From: Flavobacterium sp. 140616W15
Lineage (GTDB): Bacteria > Bacteroidota > Bacteroidia > Flavobacteriales > Flavobacteriaceae
NCBI RefSeq assembly: GCF_003668995.1
Contig: NZ_CP033068.1
Span: 806,001-870,000, forward strand
Direction of reading: 5' to 3'
Length of the DNA stretch: 64,000 nucleotides
Shown here: piece by piece, positions 26,212-33,898 of the stretch
How the letters are laid out: every line of letters begins with the position of its first letter
Position numbering within the stretch: the stretch's first letter is position 1
Translations under genes and position numbers: made by a program
Notes under the pieces: model-generated
The model's database searches: none
What the model saw: the letters and a program-made list of their open reading frames with translations, nothing else
Told to the model about the DNA's origin: nothing

Positions 26212-26544
26212 TTATCCAATAACTCTTTGAATCTCATTTCCATTATTATCATGAATAATATGCAGAATTAAATTACCTTGTTCATCCCAATATTTATAAG
26301 TATCATATAATGTATTAAATTTTTCGAAACATTCTTCTTTTATTTGCCCATTTTCATAATATTGGGTTTGACGGCCATCTACGTGGCCATTCACAACGGT
26401 GATTTCTCCAATGAGATTACCATTAGAATAAAATTCTTCAAAAAAACCAGTAAATGGTTGTTCTTGATAGTAGTAATAAGCTCCACCACCAGCATCTGGA
26501 TGTTTTATTTCAATACTATCATCATTAAAATTAATTCGTATCAT
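26212..26544 (-). CDS. MORN/YwqK-family antitoxin-like protein, copy 1
   Basis: A 110-aa soluble protein with MORN-type units (GFFEEFYSNGNLIGEI, GRQTQYYENGQIKEE, YKYWDEQGNLILHI). The first 21 and the last ~30 residues are almost identical to the copy at 35184-35516, whereas residues about 22-75 differ at many positions. Such proteins are annotated as YwqK-family antitoxins, and the conserved ends with a variable middle fit a family that diversifies against matching partners. It starts 6 bases after the stop of a short upstream ORF that is duplicated with it. Confidence 0.7.
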   Translation of the reverse strand: MIRINFNDDSIEIKHPDAGGGAYYYYQEQPFTGFFEEFYSNGNLIGEITVVNGHVDGRQTQYYENGQIKEECFEKFNTLYDTYKYWDEQGNLILHIIHDNNGNEIQRVIG

Positions 26545-26550
26545 ATTTTA

Positions 26551-26721
26551 TTATTTTATGAACGTTATTAAATCTGTAATATAAAAGCAATCAGTACAAG
26601 TTTGCATTATTATTATTATTATATTTTCTGGTTCTGCAACAATATTTCTATTGCATCCTAAAACATTATTTTTCAACCAATCATCAAAAAAATGTCCCCT
26701 GTCTAATTTTCTTATATCCAC
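26551..26721 (-). CDS. Small conserved ORF or effector tip upstream of MORN gene, copy 1
   Basis: A GTG-initiated 56-aa frame (VDIRKLDRGHFFDDWLKNN… to LITFIK), conserved in frame with the copy at 35523-35699. The Ile run in the middle is encoded by a tandem triplet tract that differs in length between the copies but keeps frame, which argues that the frame was translated. The frame opens a few codons further upstream without an ATG, so it may be the tail of a lost larger protein. Confidence 0.45.
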   Translation of the reverse strand: MDIRKLDRGHFFDDWLKNNVLGCNRNIVAEPENIIIIIMQTCTDCFYITDLITFIK

Positions 26722-26799
26722 GAGTGAGACGTTCGCGTCAGCAGGGGGAACCTATTTTAGGACAAGCGAGGGGATTAAAAAATTTGTTATTTATTGTAA

Positions 26800-28125
26800 T
26801 TATTTTTTAATATTTTTTTCGATTTTTTGAAGTGCTTTAATTCCTAATAAATTGTAATATTCTATTAAATCCATTGTACCTGTTGGAGATGCTATATTAT
26901 TGTTTAGTTTATAAATTTGTATTTCGCTATTTGTTGTTTCTTTTAGATCAATAAGAAAATTTTCTTTTTTGTATTCAAGAATATCATCTAAATCATAATT
27001 AATCTGATAGGAAAATTTACCGCTTTTATAAATAAGATTTGTAATTTCATTGTATGATAAAACATCGGAAGTGGCTATGTATTGTTTTAGATAATTTGGC
27101 CCAGTAGGTATGCTTGTCATAGTATTTAATTTTGGGCAGCTTACTACTATTGTATCACTAGTATTAAAATTATCTAATAATTCTCCATTATTAATTCTTA
27201 TTTCATCAGAATTGGACAAAAGATCAATTTCTTTCTTGTTACGTTTATAAATATTGTTTTTTATCAGACCATTTTTTAATTTTTCTTTAAAATCACTATA
27301 TATATTTGAAGAAGAATTATTTCTTTTTTCTTGTTGTGATACTTCAGAAGCTTTGATTACTGAAGACGGATTGCTTTTATAATTATTTGTCAGGTTATCA
27401 CAGTGAATATATTTAATATATTTTGGGATATATTTCGGAGTTCCATCTTGATCGAAATATGTTTTTTGTTTATCTTTTGTTAGCAGAAGGATGGTATAAA
27501 TTGCAAAAATATTTTTATCAGTTGCTATTTTTTTAATTACGGGATCATTAAATCGTTTAAACTTTTTTTTATTTTTTTTCTCTACTGCTATAGCTTTTAA
27601 GCTCCAAGCCCCAAAACTTAATTCATCTTTAACAATGAGATTTTTGTAGAATTCTGTTATGTATTCCTTAGCAAAACACAATGATTTCGAATCGAAATCT
27701 GGACAGCTTTTTAATGTATTTAAAATAGGATCATTAAATAATATGTAAATACGATAATCGTCTTCTTTATAAAAATTAGTGGTATCTTCAGAGATTTTGA
27801 CTCTAAAAGGAGTATGTAATTGTAACTTCAACTCCTTCGGTAATCCTGCAACATTTTGAAATCCTTTTTCATTATATTTTTTATGATAGCTCATAATGGT
27901 ATTATAACCAGTTGGAATTTCATTAAAGTAATAATAGCTATTTTTTGTATCATATTTAGCTACAATCGCAGGGATCTCAAAGCCTTCAAGAGTTATTTTA
28001 GTATCATCAATATTTTTTCCAGTCTCAGCATCTTCTACATATATTTTTATTGCATGAGTTGTTTTTTCCTGAGCAGAGATGTAAAATGATAACAATGCAA
28101 AATAAAGTATTGATAGGTGTTTCAT
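26800..28125 (-). CDS. Secreted protein with shared N-terminal module, variant B
   Basis: A 441-aa protein with a signal peptide (cut near YISAQ). Residues 1-67 are nearly the same as in the gene at 24768-26060 (three or four changes in the mature module). From residue 68 the sequence is unrelated: Lys/Asn-rich, with long stretches of charged helix and a C-terminus LLGIKALQKIEKNIKK. The family is not recognised. The mature N-terminal module may be an anchor or secretion-recognition domain. The shared upstream DNA (28126-28160 versus 26061-26095) implies the start region and control were copied together. Confidence 0.65.
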   Translation of the reverse strand: MKHLSILYFALLSFYISAQEKTTHAIKIYVEDAETGKNIDDTKITLEGFEIPAIVAKYDTKNSYYYFNEIPTGYNTIMSYHKKYNEKGFQNVAGLPKELKLQLHTPFRVKISEDTTNFYKEDDYRIYILFNDPILNTLKSCPDFDSKSLCFAKEYITEFYKNLIVKDELSFGAWSLKAIAVEKKNKKKFKRFNDPVIKKIATDKNIFAIYTILLLTKDKQKTYFDQDGTPKYIPKYIKYIHCDNLTNNYKSNPSSVIKASEVSQQEKRNNSSSNIYSDFKEKLKNGLIKNNIYKRNKKEIDLLSNSDEIRINNGELLDNFNTSDTIVVSCPKLNTMTSIPTGPNYLKQYIATSDVLSYNEITNLIYKSGKFSYQINYDLDDILEYKKENFLIDLKETTNSEIQIYKLNNNIASPTGTMDLIEYYNLLGIKALQKIEKNIKK

Positions 28126-28227
28126 AGTAGGTAGATTAAATTTTGGTTAAAAAAGCTTTTACACAAAGCAAGATCAAATTACTGCATTGAATCAATTGAA
28201 TAAAAGCTTGTTAGTGCTAATTTAACA

Positions 28228-28330
28228 ACAAAAAGTAATTTTTAGGTTTTTATCTTTTAGAGCTGTTACTTTCTCGACTTTGTTCTCTGATATTAAATCT
28301 CCGTAAGCTTCATCGATATTCAGTTCTTTT
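28228..28330 (-). pseudogene. Fragment of the P-type metal ATPase gene
   Basis: About 103 bp almost identical to 38318-38420 of the ATPase gene, in the same orientation. It encodes a piece equal to about residues 531-564 (…ELNIDEAYGDL…ENKVEKVTALK…). No flanking ATPase sequence is present. The rest of the gene-free stretch 28126-28616 shows only the shared upstream bases of the secreted-protein gene and AT-rich sequence. Confidence 0.85.
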
Positions 28331-28616
28331 ATAGGCTTTTTTGAAGTGAGAAATGCAAAGTAAGGTGATACCGATAATTCGAGGATTTGCAAAAAGACAA
28401 TTAATAACGATAGAAACCAGTGAACTACGTTTTATAGCTATTAATTTATTATCTTAAGTTATATTACTACATTTTAAGTTAAAGTATTCCGTTGGACAAT
28501 AAAATATTAGAAAACGTTATAATTAAGTTGCTTTTGGGTAATTTTACATTTACTTTTTTTTGTCTTAAAGAGATAGATATCTAACTAATAGAATATATAT
28601 TAATTTATAAGTTCTT

Positions 28617-29336
28617 TTAAAAATCTTTATGCTTAAAACTAGGTAAACTTTCCTCATGTTGATTTATAACACTGCCGTCGAGACCACTTAATATATATGT
28701 TATATTTTTTTTGATTACAATGTTGGGAAATAATATACTCCATGTTTTTATGCCATTAGTATTAGTTTTACTAATCTGAATTGGTGATGGTTTTTGAATT
28801 TTGATAGACATTTTATCCAAAAAGACTAAAACATTATTAAAAGTAAATTTATAATCTTCATCCCAATCTTTAACTTCTAGAATATTTCCATTCTCATCAT
28901 ATTTGTATGATTTCCCAACACTAAATCCTAACCATGAAGAGATTAATTTAGATTTAATATTTCCATTACTAAAATAGGTTTCATAATAATCAAAATATTC
29001 ATCAATATTTTCAGTGATATCTACACTATTGTCAAAATTTACTTTTGTTTCTTTTAATTTTTTATTTTTATCATATTCGTCTAGATGATAGGAATCATAG
29101 GATTTGTAAAAATAATTTTTAAAGCTACTCTTAGATTTATTTGAGATAGCTAAATCATTTTCATTTGATTTTTCGAGCTTAATTTTATATTGATTATATA
29201 GAGTTAAGTCAACTTTTTTATAGTCTGAATTTAGTTGTGATATTTTTATTTTAGTAAGTTTAAAGTTGTATTTTATTTCTTGACCACTACATGATACAAT
29301 TGCTATTAGCATTAACACAATAATTTTACTTTTCAT
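28617..29336 (-). CDS. Lipoprotein with MORN-like segments, candidate immunity protein
   Basis: A 239-aa lipoprotein: MKSKIIVLMLIAIVSCSGQE gives a lipobox with Cys16. The central part has MORN-like units (YYETYFSNGNIKSKL; KSYKYDENGNILEVKDW). It starts 13 bases after the stop of a broken zincin-like C-terminus (29350-29556). A periplasmic lipoprotein just behind a peptidase tip fits an immunity protein that guards the envelope; this is inference from order and location. Confidence 0.6.
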   Translation of the reverse strand: MKSKIIVLMLIAIVSCSGQEIKYNFKLTKIKISQLNSDYKKVDLTLYNQYKIKLEKSNENDLAISNKSKSSFKNYFYKSYDSYHLDEYDKNKKLKETKVNFDNSVDITENIDEYFDYYETYFSNGNIKSKLISSWLGFSVGKSYKYDENGNILEVKDWDEDYKFTFNNVLVFLDKMSIKIQKPSPIQISKTNTNGIKTWSILFPNIVIKKNITYILSGLDGSVINQHEESLPSFKHKDF

Positions 29337-29349
29337 AATTTATCCTTTT

Positions 29350-29556
29350 TTATGGTTCAGGATTAACATATTGATGAGCTATATTACCTTGACAATCATA
29401 AAGAGATATAGTTGGTAATCCTACAGTAAAGGTAGAAGGATTAGTTGATTGAACATCTGAATAGTCCATGATATTATCAGTAGCCCAATGATCATAAGTA
29501 AATTTCGCAAATTGTGAAGCTTTATATGTAGCAAATGAATGAGGAACTTTTATAAA
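29350..29556 (-). pseudogene. C-terminal fragment of a zincin-like effector
   Basis: Open frame without a start, cut at its 5' side by a stop next to the hairpin 29543-29563. It reads HSFATYKASQFAKFTYDHW, then TDNIMDYSD, then about 33 residues to VNPEP. TDNIM(D)Y is a Met-turn of metzincin-type metallopeptidases and is shared with the better preserved gene at 32671-33360 (TTDNIMSY). The HExxH helix is missing, so this is an inactive remnant. Confidence 0.55.
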
Positions 29557-29563
29557 AAAGTCC
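29543..29563. repeat. Cassette-boundary hairpin
   Basis: GGAACTTTTATAAAAAAGTCC, related to the GGAACTTGT…ACAAGTTCC hairpins in R2 and at 31631 and 33658. The following bases (GGCTTAAATTTTAGG) also echo R2 (GGCTTAAATTGTGGG). Confidence 0.45.
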
Positions 29564-29718
29564 CTTTAGATGGCTTAAATTTTAGGTTTGTAAAAGTTAT
29601 TTTATGCTTTGGGGTAACTTTATTGTGTAGATTTTATATGTATTCTAACTTTACGCCTTTTAGTGTGAGCACCTTACTCATGTCCAGAAATAGAACTCTA
29701 AAGATTTTATCTTCTAAT

Positions 29719-29901
29719 TTAAAAAATAAATGGAATTAGGCATGATGTAATATCCAAAGAGTTATGCTTACGATAATAACCTAATGACTCAATAACATTT
29801 CCAAAGTATTCTGCTCTTGTAAGTATATCTATACAATAGACAGTAGTAAAACTGATAAAATAAACACGAGTCTTTTCTCTAAATTTGTGTTTTCTACTCA
29901 T
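29719..29901 (-). pseudogene. REP-associated tyrosine transposase (RAYT) remnant
   Basis: N-terminal ~60 codons starting at the ATG 29901 (MSRKHKFREKTRVYFISFTT…). The pattern K-F-R-x-x-x-x-VYF-(I/V)-SF-x-x-V-x-x-ID-(I/V)-x-TR-x-EY…V-I-(E/D)-SL-x-Y matches the start of the Bacteroidota Y1/RAYT transposases. The frame then shifts: the expected C-I-M-P-S-H-I-H catalytic segment is present only in another frame as IMPNSIYF, without the HUH histidines. RAYTs act on palindromic REP elements; this one is dead. Confidence 0.6.
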
Positions 29902-30066
29902 TTCTTTTTTTGAGCTAATATTAGGAAACAATTTTAGTTCATGTGCAAGATACTCATGTCAGCGTGGGGAATTTCCATTTTTCAACCAAAAAAATCAAAT
30001 GAATTTGGCTTGGTATAAAATTAAAAACACGATTCATACGTTAGTGGGGCGAGATATTTCTGATAA

Positions 30067-30435
30067 TTAATCATCCAATTTTAAAAATAGAGAATTCCCA
30101 TTTTGTAGAGCTGATTCACATATTTGCTTAATGGCATTATATTCTTCTATTATTGTAGAATCAATATGTTCATTAATAGATAAAAGTTGATCAAAAAACT
30201 CTTGTAGTTGATTAATCTTTGTAAATTCTGAAGCAAAATATAAATCTGTATTCAAAAGATAAACTAAACTATTTACATTAGAATTTGAATGTAATGGTAC
30301 CCAATCAACTATTTTATTGAAGCTTGTATTAAAAATTTTTACTTTAAAAACAATTTCGTTAGTGACTTTTTTTTCAATTAGTATTGCTTCTGTTAATCCG
30401 TAGGGATTTATTGTACTTAAATCAATTGTTTTCAT
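30067..30435 (-). CDS. Hypothetical small protein, candidate immunity protein
   Basis: A 122-aa soluble protein (MKTIDLSTINPYGLTEAIL…) rich in Ile, Asn and Leu; the family is not recognised. It starts 4 bases after the end of the broken effector gene 30440-31380. There is no signal peptide. Role inferred from position only. Confidence 0.55.
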   Translation of the reverse strand: MKTIDLSTINPYGLTEAILIEKKVTNEIVFKVKIFNTSFNKIVDWVPLHSNSNVNSLVYLLNTDLYFASEFTKINQLQEFFDQLLSINEHIDSTIIEEYNAIKQICESALQNGNSLFLKLDD

Positions 30436-30439
30436 AATT

Positions 30440-31380
30440 TTATTTTGCTTTAAAATGTCCTTTTGCTAGTATTTCTTCATCTTGTGGTGTTATTATCGGC
30501 GGAATCTTTTTTTGTCTATTAATTAACCCCATCCAATTGTCTGGAGATATTGAATTTGCTTTATCCTGAAACTTAAACCAAGTGCTGTATCACCTAAGGT
30601 ATCAATAAAATTAAGTTTTTTTTCATGACTTAACGAAGTTAATATTGGTTTAATACTTGGTTCATCAATATATTTAATTAAGTCATCGGTTCTTCTTTGA
30701 ATACAGATATAATCTGTAAATTTAAACCTCTTTCACTGTTACTGAGGCTCCACCAGCCAAAAACATTGTAGTAATTATAAATTTTTGATATTTTTTAATA
30801 ATTTTTCTTTTTTCTAAGTTGTTTTCACTAGCTATTAAGTAACTATTTGTTTGTGCTAAAACTCCAGCTGTGATAGTTATAATTTCACTTCCCACTTCAA
30901 ATCCTCTCCAAACTTCGACAGCCTCAGTTGCAGATAAACCATTCTGTAAAGCCCTGCCAATCTTTGCCGTGTGTTTTAAATACTGTAAATCTCTCAATAC
31001 ACTAGCTCCTCCAGTAAAGTATATTAATAATGCATCAGTTGTTGAATCAATAGCTAATGAAATTCCAGCATCAAAATCTGCCAAGCGATCGTATTCTTCA
31101 ATAAAATGAAATAGAAAAGCGGGTACTGTTGCCGATTTGGGAATCATTAAATCAAGATTAGTTTCAAATCCTGTAAATGAAATTTGTTGATAGAGATGGA
31201 ATGAACCCAAAAACGTAATATCATCCTTATTATATCCACCATGCTCGAAATTAATATCAATTTTTGATATATAAATAATTCAGTGTTAGTCCAAGCTTTA
31301 AAAGATCCATCATTACTATGACTAAAAGTCATATAATTTCCTTGTTTAAAAACAGCTTCAATTTCGCTATCAATTATCAT
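30440..31380 (-). pseudogene. Multiply frameshifted effector-like gene
   Basis: At least four frame segments make one decayed protein. The first is MIIDSEIEAVFKQGNYMTFS… (31380 to about 31260). The second is YISKIDINFEHGGYNKDD… to GGASVTV (about 31265-30722), which has hydrophobic stretches (LLIYFTGGASVLRDL; FIITTMFLAGGASV). The third is YICIQRRTDDLIKYIDEP… to GDTALGL (about 30720-30590). The last is FQDKANSISPDNWMGL… ending AKGHFKAK at 30440. The tail is followed after 4 bases by the intact gene 30067-30435. The hydrophobic central part would suit a membrane-acting domain; no enzyme motif is seen. Confidence 0.6.
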
Positions 31381-31630
31381 ATTTTTATTACTTAGATCAA
31401 TTTTTTTAAGCTTATCTATTGGTTTGTTCTTAGCAAATTTGATCGATTTTTGAGTAGAAAAAAAACAACTGTTCGTTTGCTTTACAACTATGTAAAGTAG
31501 CTTTTTAAAAGTGTTTATTAATTTTTGTGCTATCGAAAAAAATAACTGGCGTCTAATTAAAAACGAAGAGTTAGAAAAGAGCCAGTATGAGTTGATTTTT
31601 GGATTTCAAATAATCCAATTGAAAGCTAAG

Positions 31631-31651
31631 GAAACTTGTAGTACAAGTTTC
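31631..31651. repeat. Cassette-boundary hairpin
   Basis: GAAACTTGTA-G-TACAAGTTTC, 10-bp perfect arms. Same family as the R2 hairpin. It lies between the end of 32012-32659 and the next broken effector. Confidence 0.6.
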
Positions 31652-31678
31652 TTGTCGAGGGTAATTGTATTTGCTGGG

Positions 31679-31726
31679 ATTATTATAAAAACTTTCTGCT
31701 TGTTAGTAGAAAGTTTTTATAATAAT
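31679..31726. terminator. Long perfect hairpin, possible bidirectional terminator
   Basis: Two perfect 19-bp arms (ATTATTATAAAAACTTTCT and its complement) at 31679-31697 and 31708-31726 around a 10-base loop. The arms are AT-rich, so it may be a terminator or a mobile-repeat stem. Confidence 0.55.
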
Positions 31727-32011
31727 TGTGTAAGCTTAGATTTTAACGGATCCTACTTTCTTCTAGCGTTTTTTTGTGAATTTTCACTTGAGAAAGTTTA
31801 GGAATAGGAGCAAAGCAATTTCATTATTTGCTTATTATTACTATGTAAATGTTTCGCTTTGCAGGAACTTTTAATTAGAGCTTAAGAAACTTGTTTTAAC
31901 AAAATTCACTCAGAATATAAAATTGTAGTGAAATCATTTTTATATTAAAAATAATGGAAGACTAGATGGTTCATTAGAGAAACAAAAAGGTACGTTGGAA
32001 GTCGTGGTTAA

Positions 32012-32659
32012 TTAATCGTCTCCCCATTGAACATCTTTAAAAACTCTATCATAAGCAATATCTCCAGTAATTCCATTTATGCCAATAAATCTTATTTTTA
32101 TTAACGAATCAATTGTGACAGGAATTCTAACTACATATATTGGAATTTTATCTTTTTTTCCAATATCTCTGCTAACCGACAATTCATTTATCGGATCATT
32201 TAAGTTAATTTTAAATTCTTTTTTTACTTTAAGCAATAGATCATTTATAGTAAAGTTCTCAAAGCCTTTTTCGTAATCAATTTTTTTGATAAGGTTTCCT
32301 TTCTCATCATAAAATTTATAAATTCCAATAGGCATTGAAGTAAAAAGTTCTCCTTCGCTTTTAAGCATGAGTGTATTCTTGTCATAAACAAATATCTTTT
32401 TGAAATTTTTATTAATCGGCTTTGTTATGTAGACATACGTATCATTCATAGTATTAATTGCAGAGTTTTGACCTAAGAAGAAAAGTGTATCGTTTACAAT
32501 TTTGCCTACTATTAATGGGAGAAGTGACTTTATAATTTTTTCATCTAATTTTTTATTCGTGATATTATTTTTATTTACGGGATTATGGTTACGATCCTGA
32601 CTTTTACAGTTTACTGGTAAAAGACAAACGCCCATCAATAGAAGGATTAATTTTTTCAT
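32012..32659 (-). CDS. Exported lipoprotein, candidate immunity to the zincin effector
   Basis: A 215-aa protein whose N-terminus MKKLILLLMGVCLLPVNCKSQ holds a lipobox-like VNC, so it is probably anchored in the envelope. The mature part contains a MORN-like YKFYDEKGNLIKKIDY (about residues 114-129) and an alpha/beta C-terminus. It begins 11 bases after the stop of the zincin-type gene 32671-33360. A membrane-anchored periplasmic protein right behind a metallopeptidase tip fits an immunity or inhibitor role. I do not recognise a named family. Confidence 0.6.
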   Translation of the reverse strand: MKKLILLLMGVCLLPVNCKSQDRNHNPVNKNNITNKKLDEKIIKSLLPLIVGKIVNDTLFFLGQNSAINTMNDTYVYITKPINKNFKKIFVYDKNTLMLKSEGELFTSMPIGIYKFYDEKGNLIKKIDYEKGFENFTINDLLLKVKKEFKINLNDPINELSVSRDIGKKDKIPIYVVRIPVTIDSLIKIRFIGINGITGDIAYDRVFKDVQWGDD

Positions 32660-32670
32660 ATTGTTTTATT

Positions 32671-33360
32671 TCATATTGATTTAAGTATTTTCCACTGCCT
32701 TTTCCATGTTGACTTCATTTTATTAAAATTGTAGCTCATAATATTATCTGTAGTATGTAGAGGACCACTATCTGGATCAGCATTATATTTGGGATAAACA
32801 TATTTTTGATGAGGGTTTTCTATTAGACCATTTTCATCTATATGTGTGTGACATAAGTCTATTGTGTGCAAGAATTCATGTATAAGAACTGGTATATTGC
32901 GTCTTTTGTATATTACACATGCTTTGGACCCTATGCCATTTGACCTTCCCATTAATGGTTTGTTGTCAGAATTTAGTCTATTAACGGCAAAATAAACACT
33001 TTTATATAATCTCTAAATTGAGGTGCTTCTTTATTTAGTTTAGCAATTAAAACATCTTGTATTCCTGGCACCATTCCATTTTTGTCAAGATTATGAATAT
33101 ATTCCATATCTACTTCTACATCATTTATTTTTTCTTTTATAATAAGTACCATTTTTTTGAAATCCAGGAACCTCTGACATGTTTAATGTAAATTTACTTG
33201 TTTCTAAATTTTCGACATATACAAATGATTGAAATAAGGTGTCTTTTAATCGTTTTATTTTATTTTTACCTATAAAATTAGGATAATAATCAGAGTCAGG
33301 CATCCCTGACTTAGTCATATCCGTCAAAATTTTTACAAGAACAACTTTAGCAGTACTCAT
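32671..33360 (-). pseudogene. Zincin-type metallopeptidase effector with two frameshifts
   Basis: Reassembled over three frames the protein is about 230 aa. It starts at ATG 33360 (MSTAKVVLVKILTDMTKSGM…). The frame breaks at an A7 run (T7 on the plus strand, 33152-33158), continues as VLIIKEKINDVEVDME… to FRDYIKV, and shifts again near 33000 into YFAVNRL. The last part (32671-32952) carries HEFLHTIDLCH, an exact HExxHxxxxxH zinc site, and the Met-turn TTDNIMSY 40-50 residues later, typical of metzincins. The ATG overlaps the stop of another fragment (33357-33482) as ATGA. The catalytic core is intact, but no continuous frame reaches it. Confidence 0.72.
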
Positions 33361-33482
33361 GTTTGCCTTACGTAATCTTTATAGTATATTTTGTCAAAAA
33401 CTCCTTGAAGGTCATCTTTAATAAAATTAAAAAATCGGGTAAGTCCTCTGGCTTTATCAAATCTGATAAAGCGGGATAGTAT
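33357..33482 (-). pseudogene. C-terminal fragment upstream of the zincin gene
   Basis: A start-less 41-codon frame (LSRFIRFDKARGLTRFF… to YVRQT) ending in TGA that overlaps the zincin ATG by the ATGA arrangement. It may be the tail of a structural or carrier protein once translationally coupled to the peptidase. The bases 33483-33898 further upstream hold no coding frame, only the hairpin at 33658-33678. Confidence 0.4.
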
Positions 33483-33657
33483 TTATAATTCGTTGACGTT
33501 GTTGGCATAGTCTTTAATACTATTTATGTTATTATTTGTATCCTATTTTTTTGGGTATTTGATGCTCCATTATTTGCTTTATCTGGTTTATTTTAAAAGA
33601 TTTGTAATTAATGAAACCTGATATTTATTGTTAGAAAAGGGCAATGGAGAACCAGGA

Positions 33658-33678
33658 GGAACTTGTAATGTAAGTTCC
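33658..33678. repeat. Cassette-boundary hairpin
   Basis: GGAACTTGTAATGTAAGTTCC, 7-bp perfect outer arms, same family as the hairpins at 22901, 23692, 29543 and 31631. It lies between the end of the lipoprotein gene 33899-34474 and the fragment 33357-33482. Confidence 0.55.
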
Positions 33679-33898
33679 TTCTTGATTATTAATCTCGTAA
33701 TATGTGGAATCCATTAGTTTATAATTTTCTACTTCATTAGTAGATGTTATTTAAATTTTATTCATTGAGAGATAGAAAATAATATGTGTTTTAATTATGT
33801 TTATTTAATTTACTGAACAAGTCTATCGATTAGATATTAACTCCCGCATTTAAAGATTTGTGAAGGAGTTTGTTGAAAAAAATCATATGATAGTTTTG

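Larger units (their letters stand above)
26171..26746. repeat. Direct repeat R3, copy 1 (576 bp, carries a MORN gene)
   Basis: Duplicate of 35143-35724 in the same orientation. The outer parts are nearly identical; the middle third of the MORN gene is divergent. The copies differ by 6 bp, explained by five versus seven ATT triplets in the upstream small ORF. Confidence 0.85.
31381..32011. other. Gene-free stretch with hairpins
   Basis: Non-coding stretch of the island. A plus-strand frame (31511-31801) runs across two hairpins and is not credible. The only structures I see are the hairpin pair described separately and a GCAAAGC…GCTTTGC pair around 31811-31863. Confidence 0.6.

Noticed and set aside
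26212..26544. A classical type II toxin-antitoxin pair with the MORN protein as antitoxin
   Set aside because: The upstream 56-codon ORF does not look like a known toxin; effector tip plus immunity is equally likely, so no TA call is made.
29885..30070. 61-codon plus-strand ORF
   Set aside because: Antisense to the RAYT remnant and spacer; no coding signal.
31511..31801. 96-codon plus-strand ORF
   Set aside because: It crosses two perfect hairpins in the non-coding spacer and runs against all neighbouring genes.
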